From a candidate division KSB1 bacterium (lineage in GTDB: Bacteria > Zhuqueibacterota > Zhuqueibacteria > Zhuqueibacterales > Zhuqueibacteraceae): a stretch of DNA of 64,000 bases. How positions within the stretch are numbered: position 1 is the first letter of the stretch; the number at the start of each line of letters is the position of its first letter. The position numbers and the translations under genes are program-made. Under the pieces are notes generated by a model. The model searched no databases. It saw nothing but the letters and a program-made list of their open reading frames with translations, and was not told the DNA's origin. The stretch is taken from contig JAPDQB010000027.1 of the NCBI GenBank assembly GCA_034506175.1, positions 1 through 64,000 of the forward strand, in the 5' to 3' direction. Below are positions 34,410 to 43,282 of the stretch, in pieces.

Positions 34410-35147
34410 TTATGGAATCGTTAATTGCGGAAAACAATCGGATGACGGTTTTAACTTTATAATAATACAAAATCGCGGCAGAATCAAGTCACCTTGCAAA
34501 AGATTTTCATTCCACCACTTGCAGGATTTGATCGGCGGCGATATGAGACAAACGCCTGGCGATTGCTCTGGCGGCCTTGCAGCGCCCATCACTTTTTGCA
34601 CGGCCTGAAAAGCCGGATCCAGCGCGGCGACGGTGAACAGGGTTTTCCAGCCAAATTGTTTTTCCACCGCCAAAATCGGCTGCATCGTTTCCTGCCGGCG
34701 GACTTTGAAATTGCGCCAGACCAGCACCAGCACGTGCGGCCACAGCGCGGCCATCAGGGCAAACGTCGAGATGATGTGCGCCCAACCCCAGCCGGAGGAA
34801 ATTTTGGTTTGAAAGACGGCCTGATAGGTCAAAACCAGGCCGGAGACCGTCGCCATCAGCGTCGCAGCCAGCGAGAAATAGCCGGTGAGCTTGACGTGCG
34901 TCATGAACTGCTCGCGGTAAATGAGTTCGTGTCGGATTTGGTACCAGGCCTAGGGGATGATAACAACGAGGCCGACAACGGTGTGCAGCAAAACGGTGAC
35001 TTGATTCGAAACGCTGAACGGCAGCAATCAGATGGAAAGGCCGGTCAACATTTCGAAGAGCAGGAGTCCAGTGGCAAGCCAGAGCAGATGGTGTTGCCAC
35101 TCGCGCGCTTTGGAGATTTGGTTGACTGAGTTCAACAGGTTCTGCAT
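34410..35147 (-). pseudogene. Membrane cytochrome-b-type gene with two in-frame stops
   Basis: One continuous frame from ATG 35147, which has a perfect GGAGGAGGG site, reads MQNLLNSVNQISKAREWQHH, LLWLATGLLLFEMLTGLSI, then TGA (35028-35030), then LLPFSVSNQVTVLLHTVVGL, VVIIP, then TAG (34950-34952), then AWYQIRHELIY, and continues without shifts to THVKLTGYFSLAA, WGWAHIISTFALMAALWPH, VLVLVWRNF. The His spacing suits a four-helix b-type cytochrome (DUF4405-like). No frameshift is present, only nonsense codons, so this is decay by point mutation. The 3' end runs into unrelated sequence. Confidence 0.7.
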
Positions 35148-35863
35148 ACCCTCCTCCGAGGTTAAGGTTGTTTTGACTTGTCACAGCCTAAGCAGCATTG
35201 GCGGACAGGCCGTTTGAAGAACCTCCGCGTCGATTACTATCGAAGAAATCTCCTGGCGTCGAAAGTTGGTTTTCGTTGAGATAATTCAGGCTTTTTCAAA
35301 ATCAAGGAAAATTTTGTTGAATTTTCGGTGTGTTTACTTTGGGTGGGAAATTTAGATTGTGTAATAATACTCCGTAACGCCGGCGTCCAGCCTGCAAACG
35401 AAGGCAAGCTGGAAGCTGGCGCGACAAAAAACTTCGCGGTCGTGCCTGCCCTGCCGCAGGCCAGGGATAGTTTTTCCAGAGTAATTGTCATGTACGCTTG
35501 CACACCCATCACGATGAAAATGCAGCGCAGACATCTTGTCTGCATGCAGGCTGGAAGCCTGCGCTACGGCGTTTGCGTGGTAATTGCCCATGCCGGGCGC
35601 GGCACCCGATAATGATGAAAATAAACGTTTGTCGTGTCGCCTTCAGGCGTTCAACTTTTGTCGGGAGCCCGACGCCTAAAGGCGCAACGACGAACTTATT
35701 TTCAGAGGAAAGGATTGCTTCGCTGAGAAACGCTCGCAATGACGCTATAAAAATGACCCTTAACGAGTATATTCCAGTTCCTCAGTGGTGTCGGCGCCGA
35801 TTTTTTTTCATGCCAGTGACATCCTCTTTTGCTTCCCAGCCGCTTAGAGCAATTTGATTACCC
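35148..35863. other. 716-nt spacer full of short dispersed repeats, no gene
   Basis: Near 35380-35420 and 35530-35570 there are 'GCTGGAAGC'-type units (AGGCTGGAAGCCTGCGCTAC; GCAGACATCTTGTCTGC is itself a dyad). Near 35640-35692 a hairpin pairs CGCCTTCAGGCG with CGCCTAAAGGCG and ends GCAACGACGAA. A related unit, GCCTGAAGGCGGCAACGACG, occurs at 876-895. Near 35705-35745 lies GGATTGCTTCGCTGAGAAAC and GCTCGCAATGACG. These look like families of intergenic repeats rather than coding DNA. Confidence 0.6.
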
Positions 35864-38077
35864 TCACAACATCCCCTGCCGTTTTCTCACAAACCACTCG
35901 ATTGCCAACACCAGCAGCAAAACAAACAAGATGGGCGTTCGGCCCCACAGCGCGAGGTCCGAAGTTTCATAGCGTGACATCGGCGTCAACGGCAGCCGCG
36001 TGATGAAATTTTCCAGGCTGTCTGCCGGGCCATAAGCGCCGCCGGTGACTTGCGCCATTTGCCGCAACATCGGCTCGTTCAAGCGCGTGTTGAGAAATTC
36101 GAGGCTGAACGGCTCCACGGAAAAGCGGCCGGTGTCTTCGCCGAGCTGCTGGCCGTTCTGTTCGGCAAGGCCGCGAAATTGATAGTCACCGCCGCCGAGC
36201 ACTTGCAGCGTGGCGCGATAGAGGCCGTCGCCAATGTCCTGCAAGATCACGTCCTGCGAAAACTGCGGGCCCGAAAGCTGCACCCGCACTTGCGCGCCCT
36301 CGCGCGGGCGATAATCTTCGTAATAAATTTGCGCGCTCAGCTCGATGGACTCGCCGCCGCGATAAATTTCCTTGTTGCTCGTGATTCGCACCAGCTTGGC
36401 GTCTTCAGCCGTGACCATCCAGCGCACGGTGTTGCGAATCAACGTCTCGTACGCTTGCGGAGTTTTGCCGATGCCTTGCATGAGCAAATGCCAGCGCCAG
36501 ATTCCATAAGCGAACATGGCGACGGTTTTGCGCTGGGCGGATTTTTGCGCGAGCATCACCGGCATGCCGCTGCGCGCCGGGCTGGGACGTGCTGCAAGCT
36601 GGTTATCAACTGAAACCAAAACTTGACTGCCAGCCAACGGCTGCAGATTGAACAGATTGCAAAAAACCGGCGGCAGCTCGCTCCACAAACGCCGGTTTTC
36701 TTCCGGTGTTTCCGCCAAACGCGTGAGCGGATGAGATAACCCCGCCAAATCCGGCTGCAGCGAGACCAGCCGTTCGCCGGTTACCAACGGCGTTGTTGCC
36801 AAAGGCAAGATGCTGCGAAATTGCCAGAGCGAGGCGAGGTCGACGCCGGGGCCATTGACAAAGAAAAGCGGAATCTGTTTCCTGGTCAATTGCTGCAGCA
36901 GCGCCTCGAGCAAACGGCGGTCGGAGTCGCGGCGCGGAAAATCGATCATGATCACGCCGTCGAGATCATCAGCGCCGGCGCGATTTAACGACGCCACCAA
37001 ACTCGCGGCGGAAACATTCTGATAAAAATTCCCATCCGGGCGCTGCACGAAATCCTGCACGTGGAAATTCGGATCGGCGGCCAGCGTGCGCTTGAGAAAA
37101 CTGTAATCCGGCGACGGCGCGCCGGCCAGAATCCACAGCTTCAATTTGTTTTTCAACACGCGGACATAAAACGCGCGCCGGTTGTTTTCGTGCGTCTGCT
37201 CGCCGGCCAGCGTGTCAATTTGCACGAGATAACGATTCAATCCGACCTTGCTCGGCGTTAGGTTGAAGCGGCTGGTAAATTGCGTGTTGTCGCTGGGAAG
37301 CGTAACATCCTGCTCGTGCAAAATTTTCGATTGCGCCGAGGCGCCTTCTTCAAAAACCCGAAGGCGGGCGCGGCGGCCGGCATAGCCGAGACTGGAGAGA
37401 TTGACTTCGACCGGCAGTTGCGTTTCGGCGTAGGCGATTTCGTTGGTCACGACGTCGCTCAACACCACATCGCGCGTACCGCGCGCCGAGCCGATGCCGA
37501 CGGTGATGATCGGCACGCCGAACTGTTCGGCGACGCGCACCGGATTTTCGCCCATATTTTGCGCGCCGTCGGTAAACATGATGGCGCCGGAGAAATTTTG
37601 GCCGGCCAGCAATTTTTTGGCCGCGAGCAGCGCGCCGCCGAGATCGCTGCCGTCGCCGTTGAAATGCATTTGCGGCAGCGTGTCCACATTCATTCGCCGC
37701 AGGCTGTCGCTGAAGGAAAAGACGGCGATCTCGGCGCGATTTTGCAACGCTTTCAACCAGGGCAGCGAAAAGGCGTGGCGCACAACCTCGGCGCGCTTGA
37801 TGGTCGAATCGGCCAGATTCATGCTCGCCGAGCGGTCGACGAGTATGGCGACGGTTGGTTTTTGCGAACGCTGAAATCCCAACGAGAAAACAGGCTCAAA
37901 AAGCAGCAGCAGCGCCAGCGCCAGCGCAAACGTGCGCAGCGCCGCCAGGCCTCGGCGCAGCCAATTCGCCACACGCGGCGTGGTGTCGCGGTAAATAAAC
38001 AGCGTGAAAACGATGGCGAGCAGAATTAAAAGCAGGGGATGGATGATGGTTGCCGAAAACTTCAGATCAATGGACAT
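35864..38077 (-). CDS. Membrane-anchored VWA domain protein
   Basis: 737 residues. Two N-terminal helices (IIHPLLLILLAIVFTLFIY and LRTFALALALLLLFEPV) are followed by a VWA domain with MIDAS motif DRSAS (Asp81, Ser83, Ser85) and FTDGAQNMGENP. Then come beta-rich domains, a GATase1-like stretch near residues 315-560 (ILAGAPSPDYSFLKR, IPLFFVNGPGVDLAS) and one C-terminal helix (ILFVLLLVLAIEWFVRKRQG). This BatA-like layout with glutamine-amidotransferase-like part occurs in Planctomycetes, KSB1 and related groups. The protein probably sits in the inner membrane with its body outside. Partner genes (MoxR ATPase, DUF58) are not in the window. Confidence 0.88.
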   Translation of the reverse strand: MSIDLKFSATIIHPLLLILLAIVFTLFIYRDTTPRVANWLRRGLAALRTFALALALLLLFEPVFSLGFQRSQKPTVAILVDRSASMNLADSTIKRAEVVRHAFSLPWLKALQNRAEIAVFSFSDSLRRMNVDTLPQMHFNGDGSDLGGALLAAKKLLAGQNFSGAIMFTDGAQNMGENPVRVAEQFGVPIITVGIGSARGTRDVVLSDVVTNEIAYAETQLPVEVNLSSLGYAGRRARLRVFEEGASAQSKILHEQDVTLPSDNTQFTSRFNLTPSKVGLNRYLVQIDTLAGEQTHENNRRAFYVRVLKNKLKLWILAGAPSPDYSFLKRTLAADPNFHVQDFVQRPDGNFYQNVSAASLVASLNRAGADDLDGVIMIDFPRRDSDRRLLEALLQQLTRKQIPLFFVNGPGVDLASLWQFRSILPLATTPLVTGERLVSLQPDLAGLSHPLTRLAETPEENRRLWSELPPVFCNLFNLQPLAGSQVLVSVDNQLAARPSPARSGMPVMLAQKSAQRKTVAMFAYGIWRWHLLMQGIGKTPQAYETLIRNTVRWMVTAEDAKLVRITSNKEIYRGGESIELSAQIYYEDYRPREGAQVRVQLSGPQFSQDVILQDIGDGLYRATLQVLGGGDYQFRGLAEQNGQQLGEDTGRFSVEPFSLEFLNTRLNEPMLRQMAQVTGGAYGPADSLENFITRLPLTPMSRYETSDLALWGRTPILFVLLLVLAIEWFVRKRQGML

Positions 38078-38090
38078 AATAAAATTTCAA

Positions 38091-39107
38091 TTACGATAAA
38101 ACAAGCCCGGGCTCCGGCGCGAGCGAAAGCGGCGAACGCCTGCCGTTTGCCAGATGAAACTGCGCGGCGCGGGCGATCATCGCCGCATTGTCCGTGCAAA
38201 AAACCGGCTCGGGAAAATGCAATTGCAAGCCGCGCTGCTCGCCGAGGTTGGTGAAAGCCTGCCGCAAGGTTCGGTTGCACGCCACGCCGCCGGCCAGGGC
38301 CACGGCACGCGTTGGAAATTGCTCGCAGGCCCGCGCGACGTTCTCGATCAAGGCGTTGATCAGCGCGCGCTGAAACGAAGCGGCAATATCGGCGCGCTGT
38401 TTTTCCAATTCCGCCGCAGATAATTTTCGCACGTAATAAAGCACGGCAGTTTTCAATCCGCTAAAACTAAAATCCAAACGAGGGCTGAACGAGTTTCCGG
38501 TGTTTTTCAATCGGGCTTGTGGAAAATCGATCGCTTCGGCATTTCCATTCACAGCCAATTTTTCCACAGCCGGGCCGCCGGGATATTCCAGCCCGAGGAT
38601 TTTGGCGACTTTGTCGAAGGCTTCGCCGGCGGCGTCATCCTGCGTCTGGCCGAGAATCTGGTATTGCCCCCAGGCCCGCACGTAAGCCAAAATCGTGTGT
38701 CCGCCGGAAATGATCAGCGAGAGAAACGGCGGTTCCGGCCCTTCGGGTTTGACATTGGTGGAAAAAAGATGGCCTTCCAAATGATTGACGCCGAGCAACG
38801 GCACGCCGAGCTGCAGCGCCAGGCCTTTCGCGAAGCTCACGCCGACCAGCAACGAGCCGATAAGCCCCGGGCCATGCGTCACGGCCACCGCGTCAATTTC
38901 TTTCTTTGAAATCTGCGCATTTAACAGCGCTTGATTCACAATCGGCACGATGCGCTGCACGTGCGCGCGCGAGGCCAATTCCGGCACAACGCCGCCAAAG
39001 AGCTGGTGAATCTCCTGCGTCGCAATCGTGTTCGAGAGCAAGCGGGTGCCGGCCATCACTGCCGCCGCGGTTTCGTCGCAGGAGGTTTCAATGGCGAGCA
39101 GCGGCAT
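38091..39107 (-). CDS. tsaD: tRNA N6-adenosine threonylcarbamoyltransferase TsaD
   Basis: 338 residues. The ASKHA-fold motifs are IETSCDETAAAVM, VVPELASRAHVQRIVPIV, VTHGPGLIGSLLVG, GVNHLEGHLFS (metal-binding His pair), SLIISGGHTILAYV, GEAFDKVAKILGLEYPGGP, DFSFSGLKTAV and ALAGGVACNRTLR. It transfers the threonylcarbamoyl group made by TsaC to A37 of ANN-reading tRNAs. The gene overlaps the CdaR-like gene upstream by 20 nt. TsaB and TsaE are not in this window. Confidence 0.97.
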   Translation of the reverse strand: MPLLAIETSCDETAAAVMAGTRLLSNTIATQEIHQLFGGVVPELASRAHVQRIVPIVNQALLNAQISKKEIDAVAVTHGPGLIGSLLVGVSFAKGLALQLGVPLLGVNHLEGHLFSTNVKPEGPEPPFLSLIISGGHTILAYVRAWGQYQILGQTQDDAAGEAFDKVAKILGLEYPGGPAVEKLAVNGNAEAIDFPQARLKNTGNSFSPRLDFSFSGLKTAVLYYVRKLSAAELEKQRADIAASFQRALINALIENVARACEQFPTRAVALAGGVACNRTLRQAFTNLGEQRGLQLHFPEPVFCTDNAAMIARAAQFHLANGRRSPLSLAPEPGLVLS

Positions 39108-40050
39108 GATTTTGACTTTCCAGAATGAGTTTGAACCGCGCCGGCTTGACGTCGCGATAGCGCACGCCGTCCGGCGTTCGAATATAAGCGGGATGGCCGG
39201 CGCCAGTGGTGTCGCGCATGCGCGCGTAGTCGATGTAGGCCACGATATTTTCTTTTTTGAGATTGAGCAAAAGTTTTTCGGCGCCCTCCACCGTCAAGGA
39301 AAGCGTCGAAGGCGCCGGTGTGATTTTCAAATGCGCCGGCGCATTGTGCACCTGCACCGGAATTTCCTGCAGGGTCATTTCGATCAATTTCTCCACGTCC
39401 ACATCCACTTGCACGGTATTATCGGAAAACGCGACGTGTTGCGACGCCGGCAAAGGCTGCAGACGAAAGCGCTCGGTAAGATTATGTTGCAGATTGGAAA
39501 ACTCCTTGTACTCGGTGGTCACGGAGTCGATGCTGTGAATGATCTCCGCCGGCCCGGAGATGGTAATTGAATCCGGTTCAAAGTGAAACGGCTGCACGAC
39601 GGTATAACCCGCCATGGTGGTGATTTTCATGTTGGCGGTCACAGGCACCCGCTTCTCGAGCAGCCTGGTCAATTTCACCCGCACGGTGTCCGGATACAAA
39701 ACGTGCACGGGATTCAGCTCGGCGCTGCTGCGCCGTGATTGAACCATTTGACGCTGCAATATAAAAGTATGGCTCTGGCGAACATTGGCGAGATCGAGCA
39801 CGACGCGCGCCTCGCGGCTGAAGAGCAAGTTCAGCAAGGCGCGCCCTTTGCCTTCAAAACGCACGCGCGCCTTCGCCGGCAGGTCGTTCGCGACGATCTT
39901 GCCGTCCGGCACATTGACTGCAACAATCGGCACCTCGACATCATACTCGTAAAAGTTTTCCGTGACCACGGCAAACCAAAAAAGCATGGCCAAGATGCCG
40001 ACAAGCAGCTTCACGCGCAGGTTTTCCACCAGTACGTTTTTCAATGCCAT
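39088..40050 (-). CDS. YbbR/CdaR-like membrane-anchored protein
   Basis: 320 residues from ATG 40050. One N-terminal helix (LLVGILAMLFWFAVV) is followed by YbbR-like beta domains: VEVPIVAVNVPDGKIVANDL, ARVRFEGKGRAL, VPVTANMKITTMAGYTV, SITISGPAEIIHSIDSV, VEVDVEK-type strands. In Firmicutes CdaR regulates the diadenylate cyclase CdaA, which it usually follows. No cdaA is next to it here; instead it leads into tsaD. So a link to c-di-AMP is possible but not shown. Confidence 0.8.
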   Translation of the reverse strand: MALKNVLVENLRVKLLVGILAMLFWFAVVTENFYEYDVEVPIVAVNVPDGKIVANDLPAKARVRFEGKGRALLNLLFSREARVVLDLANVRQSHTFILQRQMVQSRRSSAELNPVHVLYPDTVRVKLTRLLEKRVPVTANMKITTMAGYTVVQPFHFEPDSITISGPAEIIHSIDSVTTEYKEFSNLQHNLTERFRLQPLPASQHVAFSDNTVQVDVDVEKLIEMTLQEIPVQVHNAPAHLKITPAPSTLSLTVEGAEKLLLNLKKENIVAYIDYARMRDTTGAGHPAYIRTPDGVRYRDVKPARFKLILESQNHAAARH

Positions 40051-40230
40051 GCGTATAAACCGATAACTGTAACCCGACATAAAAAAGGGTATGCAATCGT
40101 GCGGTTTTTCGTGCAGCGTTGCTCACGGCACACTGCACCCATCCGGCCGTCGGGCTGCCGGCCAAACCCGCAGCCTCTGCCAGGAACCTACCGCCAAATT
40201 GATACCCGCGCTTGTGACTTCCGCCAGGAA

Positions 40231-40422
40231 TTATTTTTGCGAATGCGCGATCGTTTTGCCGAGACTCACTTCCCCATTATCGATGCGAAGGTTAAAACCG
40301 CATTGGGGGTTGGTGCAAACCCAGGCTTTGAAAATGATCGCCGCACCTTCTCTCCCATAATCCGACAACGGCAAGAGAACGCCGGTGCTGCATTTCTGGC
40401 AAACCGGATAGAGCTTATCCAT
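40231..40422 (-). CDS. Small zinc-ribbon protein
   Basis: 63 residues from ATG 40422, with GGGAGG upstream. Two cysteine pairs, CQKC (about 8-11) and CTNPQC (about 36-41), form a zinc ribbon. The family is not recognised. Such tiny zinc proteins often bind nucleic acids or partner proteins. The 40081-40230 gap after it has a GC-rich GGCCGTCGGGCTGCCGGCC hairpin and no gene. Confidence 0.65.
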   Translation of the reverse strand: MDKLYPVCQKCSTGVLLPLSDYGREGAAIIFKAWVCTNPQCGFNLRIDNGEVSLGKTIAHSQK

Positions 40423-40522
40423 GGTGCATGCCTCCCTCACAAGGAGTGAGATGTTGTTTGACCTCATGTTGAATTATCAATCTCTCACTGATGCGCAAAA
40501 TCCGCGCATCGAAGATTGCCGC

Positions 40523-40831
40523 TTACCAGCTCTCTTCGTCGAGGTAGTCCGCCAGCATCATCCTTCGTTTGAAATTGTCATCGGTATGATAAAGAACCAT
40601 TTCGCGGAAGGGGTAATGATGCTCCATCAAAAATCGCAAGGTAATGGTCGAAGCTCTTTGATGGCTCGAGCCGCGGGTGAGACGCACCAACGCAGCCATT
40701 TCCTGATCGTTCAAACTCCGAAAGGCTTCCCGCCAAACATCCGCCAGCGATTCGTCCAGATCGCCTCGTAAAACACCCAGTGTGAGCCGGCGCTCAATAT
40801 TCGCCCGGGTTGCCGCATACGGACTGTTCAT
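40523..40831 (-). CDS. Hypothetical protein
   Basis: 102 residues, start ATG 40831 with CAGGAG 6 nt upstream. It is helical and charged (RANIERRLTLGVLRGDLDES, LADVWREAFRSLNDQEM, RRMMLADYLDEESW). No signal peptide, membrane segment or known motif is seen. The GC content and codon use match the neighbours, and the ribosome site supports expression. I cannot assign a function. Confidence 0.6.
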   Translation of the reverse strand: MNSPYAATRANIERRLTLGVLRGDLDESLADVWREAFRSLNDQEMAALVRLTRGSSHQRASTITLRFLMEHHYPFREMVLYHTDDNFKRRMMLADYLDEESW

Positions 40832-40971
40832 GGCGACTCCTGTAAATGTTTAGATGATTTGAGGACCGAAAGAGGTGTTTTGCAGTCGTTTGGGGCTGCA
40901 ACCTTGCGCTCGCGCTTATAGCTGTGACAAGAGAATGTACGAGGATTTCAGATAAAAGTCAATACCTTCTT

Positions 40972-41808
40972 TTAATGCGGCATTGCCCACAACAAATACA
41001 AATAGACCAGCGGCGCCACGAGCATTTCGCTGTCGAAACGATCCAGAACGCCGCCGTGGCCGGGAATGAGGCCGGATGAATCTTTGACACCGGCGTCGCG
41101 CTTGAACAGAGATTCCGCCAGATCGCTCAGTTGCCCGATCGTGCCGATCAGGAAACCGATGATCATCGAATCGGTCAAGCGCAAATCGCGCACAAACCAG
41201 TAATGCGACGCCACTGACATTAAAATCGCAAAGATCAAACCGCCGATGGCGCCTTCCCAGGTTTTTTTGGGACTCACACGCTCGAAGAGCTTGTGGCGGC
41301 CGAACGCGACGCCGGTGAAATACGCCGCGGTGTCGCAAACCCAAACCGTGACGAGCAGCATCACCAACCAGGTTCCGGCGCTTTCATAACTTACGCCGGT
41401 CACGCGCGGCAGCTCGCGAAGCAATAAAAGGAAACTCCACAGCCCGGCGACGTAGGCAAAGCCAAGCAACGTCACGCCAATATTGAGCAGCGCGCTGCCT
41501 TTGTTGCGAAACAGCTCGACGAGCACGAGCAGCACGACCAGCAGCATCGGCGTCAGCCAAAGTTCCACCGCAACGAGATCGCGAAAATAAATTTGCGCCC
41601 CCAAAATCAAACCGGCCATCGAGCCGAGAACGCGATGGGGATGTGTCCCTTTTGCCGCCGCGAGCTGGTAAAATTCAAGAACGCCCAGCAAAATGATCGC
41701 TTCAATAAACACAAAAAACGCCACACCGCCGCGCCACGCCGCCCAAAGAATCAGCGGCGCCGCCACGACGGCAACCGCCACCCGCTTGCTCAAATTTTTC
41801 CAGTCCAC
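40972..41808 (-). CDS. cdsA: Phosphatidate cytidylyltransferase
   Basis: 278 residues, about eight membrane helices. The C-terminal signature is SPKKTWEGAIGGLIFA, then GQLSDLAESLFKRDAGVKDS and GLIPGHGGVLDRFDSEM, exactly the CDS pattern (S-x-K-K-x-x-E-G ... D-x-x-E-S-x-x-K-R ... P-G-H-G-G-x-x-D-R-x-D). It makes CDP-diacylglycerol from CTP and phosphatidate, the branch point to most phospholipids. The HIT gene lies 34 nt upstream in the same direction. Confidence 0.97.
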   Translation of the reverse strand: MDWKNLSKRVAVAVVAAPLILWAAWRGGVAFFVFIEAIILLGVLEFYQLAAAKGTHPHRVLGSMAGLILGAQIYFRDLVAVELWLTPMLLVVLLVLVELFRNKGSALLNIGVTLLGFAYVAGLWSFLLLLRELPRVTGVSYESAGTWLVMLLVTVWVCDTAAYFTGVAFGRHKLFERVSPKKTWEGAIGGLIFAILMSVASHYWFVRDLRLTDSMIIGFLIGTIGQLSDLAESLFKRDAGVKDSSGLIPGHGGVLDRFDSEMLVAPLVYLYLLWAMPH

Positions 41809-41842
41809 CTTCCCTCCTCAACTTTCATTTTTACTCCTACTC

Positions 41843-42304
41843 TTACGCCCTCTTTTTATTAAAATTTTCCCCTTGCATTTGCGCTATCGCCGCCTTCAGC
41901 GCATTTTGTGTTTGTCGAATTTCATCATCATTTTTATAAGGCTGGCGCGGCCAGAAAAATCCCTTCAGGCCGTCTTTCTTGCGGCGCGGAACGATGTGAA
42001 TGTGCAGATGCGGCACGCTTTGGCTCACGCGGTTGTTTATCGCCACAAACGTGCCTTCGGCCTTCAGGCTGTGCTCGACGGCGCGCGCCAGGAGTTGGGT
42101 GTTGGCAAAAAGCGGCGCAATCAAAGCGGCAGGCAAATCAGCCAGCGTCTGGTGATGCGCTTTCGGCACCAGCAGACAATGCCCTGGAAAGAGCGGACGA
42201 TGATCGAGAAAGGCGAGCGAAACATCGTCTTCAAAGACGAGGTGGCTTTGCAGCTCGCCATGGATGATTTTGCAGAAGGTGCAAATTCCCGTGATAGTTG
42301 ACAT
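41843..42304 (-). CDS. HIT family nucleotide hydrolase
   Basis: 153 residues. The catalytic motif is VPHLHIHIVPR (H-x-H-x-H) at about 98-108. An N-terminal CTFC pair can hold zinc, followed by ALFEDD-like LVFEDDVSLAFLDHRPLFPGH and LLVPKAHH. Members cleave dinucleoside polyphosphates or nucleoside phosphoramidates. It lies between the upstream toxin gene (2 nt gap) and cdsA. Confidence 0.92.
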   Translation of the reverse strand: MSTITGICTFCKIIHGELQSHLVFEDDVSLAFLDHRPLFPGHCLLVPKAHHQTLADLPAALIAPLFANTQLLARAVEHSLKAEGTFVAINNRVSQSVPHLHIHIVPRRKKDGLKGFFWPRQPYKNDDEIRQTQNALKAAIAQMQGENFNKKRA

Positions 42305-42306
42305 GG

Positions 42307-42594
42307 CTAATAAACGTCTCCCCGATTGTCTGTAGCAGAAACGCGAATCGTGCGGCTGTAATTATTGACGGAATAAACGGTTCGAATCTTACTGATTCGG
42401 TATCGCCATTGTCCCTTATACTCGCCTTTTAGCGGCCTGATGACGGTTGAGTTGGAGTGATGAAAGGGAGAAATATTGCAGAGGTAGTCAAGAGCTTCGG
42501 CTATGGTTTCCTGTTGGTCACCAGGTAGACGCCGCAAATAATTGGTTGTACGCGGCGGGATGCGTTCAATTGAATGTGGATCCGGCCCACTCAC
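42307..42594 (-). CDS. RelE/ParE superfamily toxin
   Basis: 95 residues. The fold pattern is IERIPPRTTNYLRRLPGDQQ (N-terminal helices), VIRPLKGEYKGQWRYRISKI and RTVYSVNNYSRTIRVSATDN, with the central R-x-R-I-x-K-I-R-x-x-Y strand of RelE/ParE toxins. RelE members cleave mRNA in the ribosome A site, ParE members poison gyrase; which one cannot be told. The start ATG overlaps the antitoxin stop (ATGA at 42591-42594). Confidence 0.85.
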   Translation of the reverse strand: MSGPDPHSIERIPPRTTNYLRRLPGDQQETIAEALDYLCNISPFHHSNSTVIRPLKGEYKGQWRYRISKIRTVYSVNNYSRTIRVSATDNRGDVY

Positions 42595-42914
42595 AGTCCC
42601 AACTCTCCTCGCAATTCCGCCCAGCTCATTCCTTGTTCAACTCCCGTTGCAACAACCGGGTCTGCTTTGATATTAGCCGTTGCCTTCCACGCTTGGATCA
42701 CTTCGGTGACGCAAGACCAATTCCCGGCATATTGGCTGCGGTTGAGCGCGTCCAATAATTCGGCGAAAAATTCCGCGATTTCTTCGGCACCAAAATGTTT
42801 GAGCCAGGCAAAACTTTGCGGCGGCGCAAAGCTGGAGATTTGGCCGTTCGCTTGTGGCAGATACATTTTGCCGATAATAACTTGCCCGGTAGCGGCAGTT
42901 ATCTTGCCATCCAT
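42591..42914 (-). CDS. Antitoxin of the RelE/ParE-type pair
   Basis: 107 residues. Placed directly before the toxin with a 4-nt overlap, as is usual for type II antitoxins. Middle part: SFAWLKHFGAEEIAEFFAEL, LDALNRSQYAGNWSCVTEVI. The C-terminal tail (MSWAELRGELGL) is helical and could wrap the toxin. No clear DNA-binding domain is seen. The antitoxin role is inferred from position, size and coupling. Confidence 0.65.
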   Translation of the reverse strand: MDGKITAATGQVIIGKMYLPQANGQISSFAPPQSFAWLKHFGAEEIAEFFAELLDALNRSQYAGNWSCVTEVIQAWKATANIKADPVVATGVEQGMSWAELRGELGL

Positions 42915-43024
42915 TTCCGGGTCAAACCGTTTGTGATAAACTCATTTGCCTTGAATATCGCAACAATTTTATTGGGTGTCAAGAAAAGCTCAAATGCGTA
43001 ATTTCCAATTGAAGTATTTGAGAT

Positions 43025-43279
43025 TTACGCCGCGGCAAAAGCTTCGACCGGGACTTCAACTGTTTGTTTGGGTTGCTCATGTTTCTCGTGAATGGCTTTG
43101 AAACGCTGCTCAAGGGCAAGCAGGGCATCAGCGGGATAATATCGCTCACCGCAGTTTAAGCATACTTCGCATGGCACGTTGCGAACTATTAGATATTTCC
43201 CCTTGCGTCTATAAACATATTCAACTCGGCGCTCTTCAAAATCTTCGCTGCCGCAAAATTGGCATTTGGAGTTTTGCAT
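43025..43279 (-). CDS. YgiT-type zinc finger protein (MqsA-like antitoxin)
   Basis: 84 residues. Two CxxC pairs, CQFCG (about 6-10) and CEVCLNCGERYYP (about 37-49), form the YgiT-type zinc finger found at the N-terminus of MqsA antitoxins. The C-terminal HTH of full MqsA is missing. It lies 3 nt after the DUF4258 gene, a common toxin-antitoxin arrangement in which the toxin comes first. Confidence 0.85.
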   Translation of the reverse strand: MQNSKCQFCGSEDFEERRVEYVYRRKGKYLIVRNVPCEVCLNCGERYYPADALLALEQRFKAIHEKHEQPKQTVEVPVEAFAAA

Positions 43280-43282
43280 AAT

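Noticed and set aside
34410..35147. Alternative genetic code (TGA or TAG read as amino acids)
   Set aside because: TGA and TAG both end many intact genes in the window (for example tRNA-adjacent and operon genes using overlapping ATGA), so the two in-frame stops indicate a pseudogene.
35237..35545. 102-codon frame in the repeat-rich spacer
   Set aside because: Its sequence is built from the intergenic repeats and has no ribosome site.
39088..40050. Calling the YbbR-like protein a c-di-AMP regulator (cdaR)
   Set aside because: No cdaA or glmM is adjacent, so the specific role is not supported; only the domain type is reported.
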